A DNA stretch of 10,281 nt from Baffinella frigidus (Eukaryota > Cryptophyceae > Cryptomonadales > Baffinellaceae). The notes below the pieces were generated by a model that was not told the origin of the DNA, did not search any database, and worked only from the letters and a program-made list of their open reading frames with translations. A program made the position numbers and the translations under genes. Positions 9,811-10,281 of the stretch are shown here, one piece after another. The stretch covers positions 33,140-43,420 of the forward strand of contig MU647169.1 of NCBI GenBank assembly GCA_026770585.1, in the 5' to 3' direction. Positions within the stretch are counted from its first letter, which is position 1; every line of letters begins with the position of its first letter.

Positions 9811-9962
9811 AACGTCCTGAAAACCGGGTAGTTAAGCCTACGGTATTGCCTACGGTAGGCCGTAGGGGCCTAGGGGGGGTCCTACGAAACATCAGGTCCT
9901 AGGAGCCCTACAGCCTACCGTAGGCAATACCGTAGGCCTAACTTCCCGGTTTTCAGGACGTT
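9811..9962. mobile_element. 152-bp near-perfect hairpin, CTACGGTAGG family copy 3
   Basis: Arms 9811-9860 and 9913-9962 are reverse complements at 48 of 50 positions (AACGTCCTGAAAACCGGG, then CCTACGGTATTGCC). The 52-nt loop contains a further nested stem (GTAGGGGCCTAGG with CCTAGGAGCCCTAC). The shared core and G7 run place it with the elements at 3512 and 9263. It is the least diverged, so probably the youngest, copy. No coding capacity and no obvious target-site duplication. Confidence 0.85.
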
Positions 9963-10176
9963 ACCCTATTAGCATACAGTCGATGTAGCGGCCTGCGGCG
10001 GTGCTCATCCTGGACTAGGTTCTCAAAAACATGCACGGCTGATTTCGCGGCTCTGCCCTCAAACTCGAGAACATCAGCCCTTCTGGGGGGGGTAGCACAC
10101 GCACCCACGACCGAGACTCATAACATGTTTTCTCGCAGAGCTCATCACCTTTCACCACGCTTGACTTGCTAGCCTC
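9963..10176 (+). other. Ambiguous stretch, possible short exon
   Basis: After CATACAG (9979) one frame reads VDVAACGGAHPGLGSQKHAR, LISRLCPQTREHQPFWGG, then TAG at the end of a G8 run near 10084. Another frame is open longer (CSGLRRCSSWTRFSKTC). Copy comparison cannot choose, because similarity to 9746 covers only about 10 bases. An acceptor-like TTTTCTCGCAG ends near 10138. I call no gene with confidence here. Confidence 0.25.
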
Positions 10177-10210
10177 TACTAACGCTCCCCCTCTCCCTCT
10201 CCCTCTCCAG
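10177..10210 (+). promoter_or_regulatory. Textbook 3' splice site
   Basis: TACTAAC (10177-10183) matches the optimal branch-point sequence. It is followed by a pure pyrimidine tract of CTCCCT units and a terminal CAG at 10208-10210. The spacing from branch A to AG, about 28 nt, is normal. It is the strongest splice signal in the window and supports + strand transcription. Confidence 0.75.
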
Positions 10211-10281
10211 ATGCGGATCGTGTGGGGGTTCGCAGCCTCTCTGTCTCTCTGTCTCTCTCTGTCTCTCTCTAACTGTCCCTC
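10211..10281 (+). CDS. Exon start, cut by window end
   Basis: It begins directly after the strong acceptor. The ATG-first frame gives MRIVWGFAASLSLCLSLSLS, NCP, which has the charge-then-hydrophobic layout of a signal peptide. The CTCTCTGT microsatellite makes all three frames hydrophobic or Ser/Leu-rich, so this may be coincidence. It runs off the window, so function cannot be judged. Confidence 0.4.
   Translation, partial: MRIVWGFAASLSLCLSLSLSNCP

Overview
The window reads as nuclear DNA of a eukaryotic microbe, most likely a unicellular alga. The reasons are degenerate telomere-type repeats of the CCCTAAA/TTTAGGG class, exon-sized open segments bounded by AG and GT, a textbook 3' splice site (TACTAAC, pyrimidine tract, CAG) at 10177-10210, and no bacterial-style gene. 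A green alga is my best guess, with low confidence. No segment could be assigned to a named gene family with assurance, so every gene symbol is left empty.

Layout: almost all credible coding segments are short (30-300 nt), on the + strand, and open in one frame between splice-like borders. Each segment type occurs two to seven times side by side and then does not recur. In order they are: an RRFHDAANGDGEAV module (330-970), an FGTWKYSANFGDAS module (1249-1706), a VDGS/FWGQGN/SEC module (1884-2602), two unique exons and a VGVGREN exon (2809-3163), a Cys-rich module (3302-3854), a proline-rich module (4029-5584), a VTAAA module (4362-4817), a VSVAASTP module (5903-6458), VAATAALALE (6685-6714), an APMLVLPAALD array (6822-7736) with SSTVPGALNTLT ends (to 8188), HQACGATLPTGTP (8700-9108) and ANLGK/ADGKLRVKP (9134-9635). 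Where copies differ, many differences are third-position and synonymous, which fixes the frame and suggests past selection. Often an early copy keeps the 3' splice site and exon start but runs straight into telomere-like repeats, while a later copy is fuller and has a donor.

Between the coding islands lie long C-rich degenerate telomere-like tracts (CCCTAAA, CCCTGAA, CCCTGCA, CCCGAAA) that appear to form introns. There are also compact inverted-repeat elements: a family of about 60 bp (2618, 3230, 4616), a foldback family sharing CTACGGTAGG (3512, 9263, 9811), a 140-bp foldback (2578-2717), and a 168-bp palindromic element filling an intron (3851-4018) whose splice sites lie in a direct repeat, as in introner elements.

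Whether these exons form one long gene, several genes or a decaying exon graveyard cannot be settled from sequence alone. Many are phase 0 at both ends and could be joined in frame, for example 6414-6458, 6685-6714 and 7650-7736. Others carry in-frame stops and look dead. All exon calls are ab initio and need transcript evidence.
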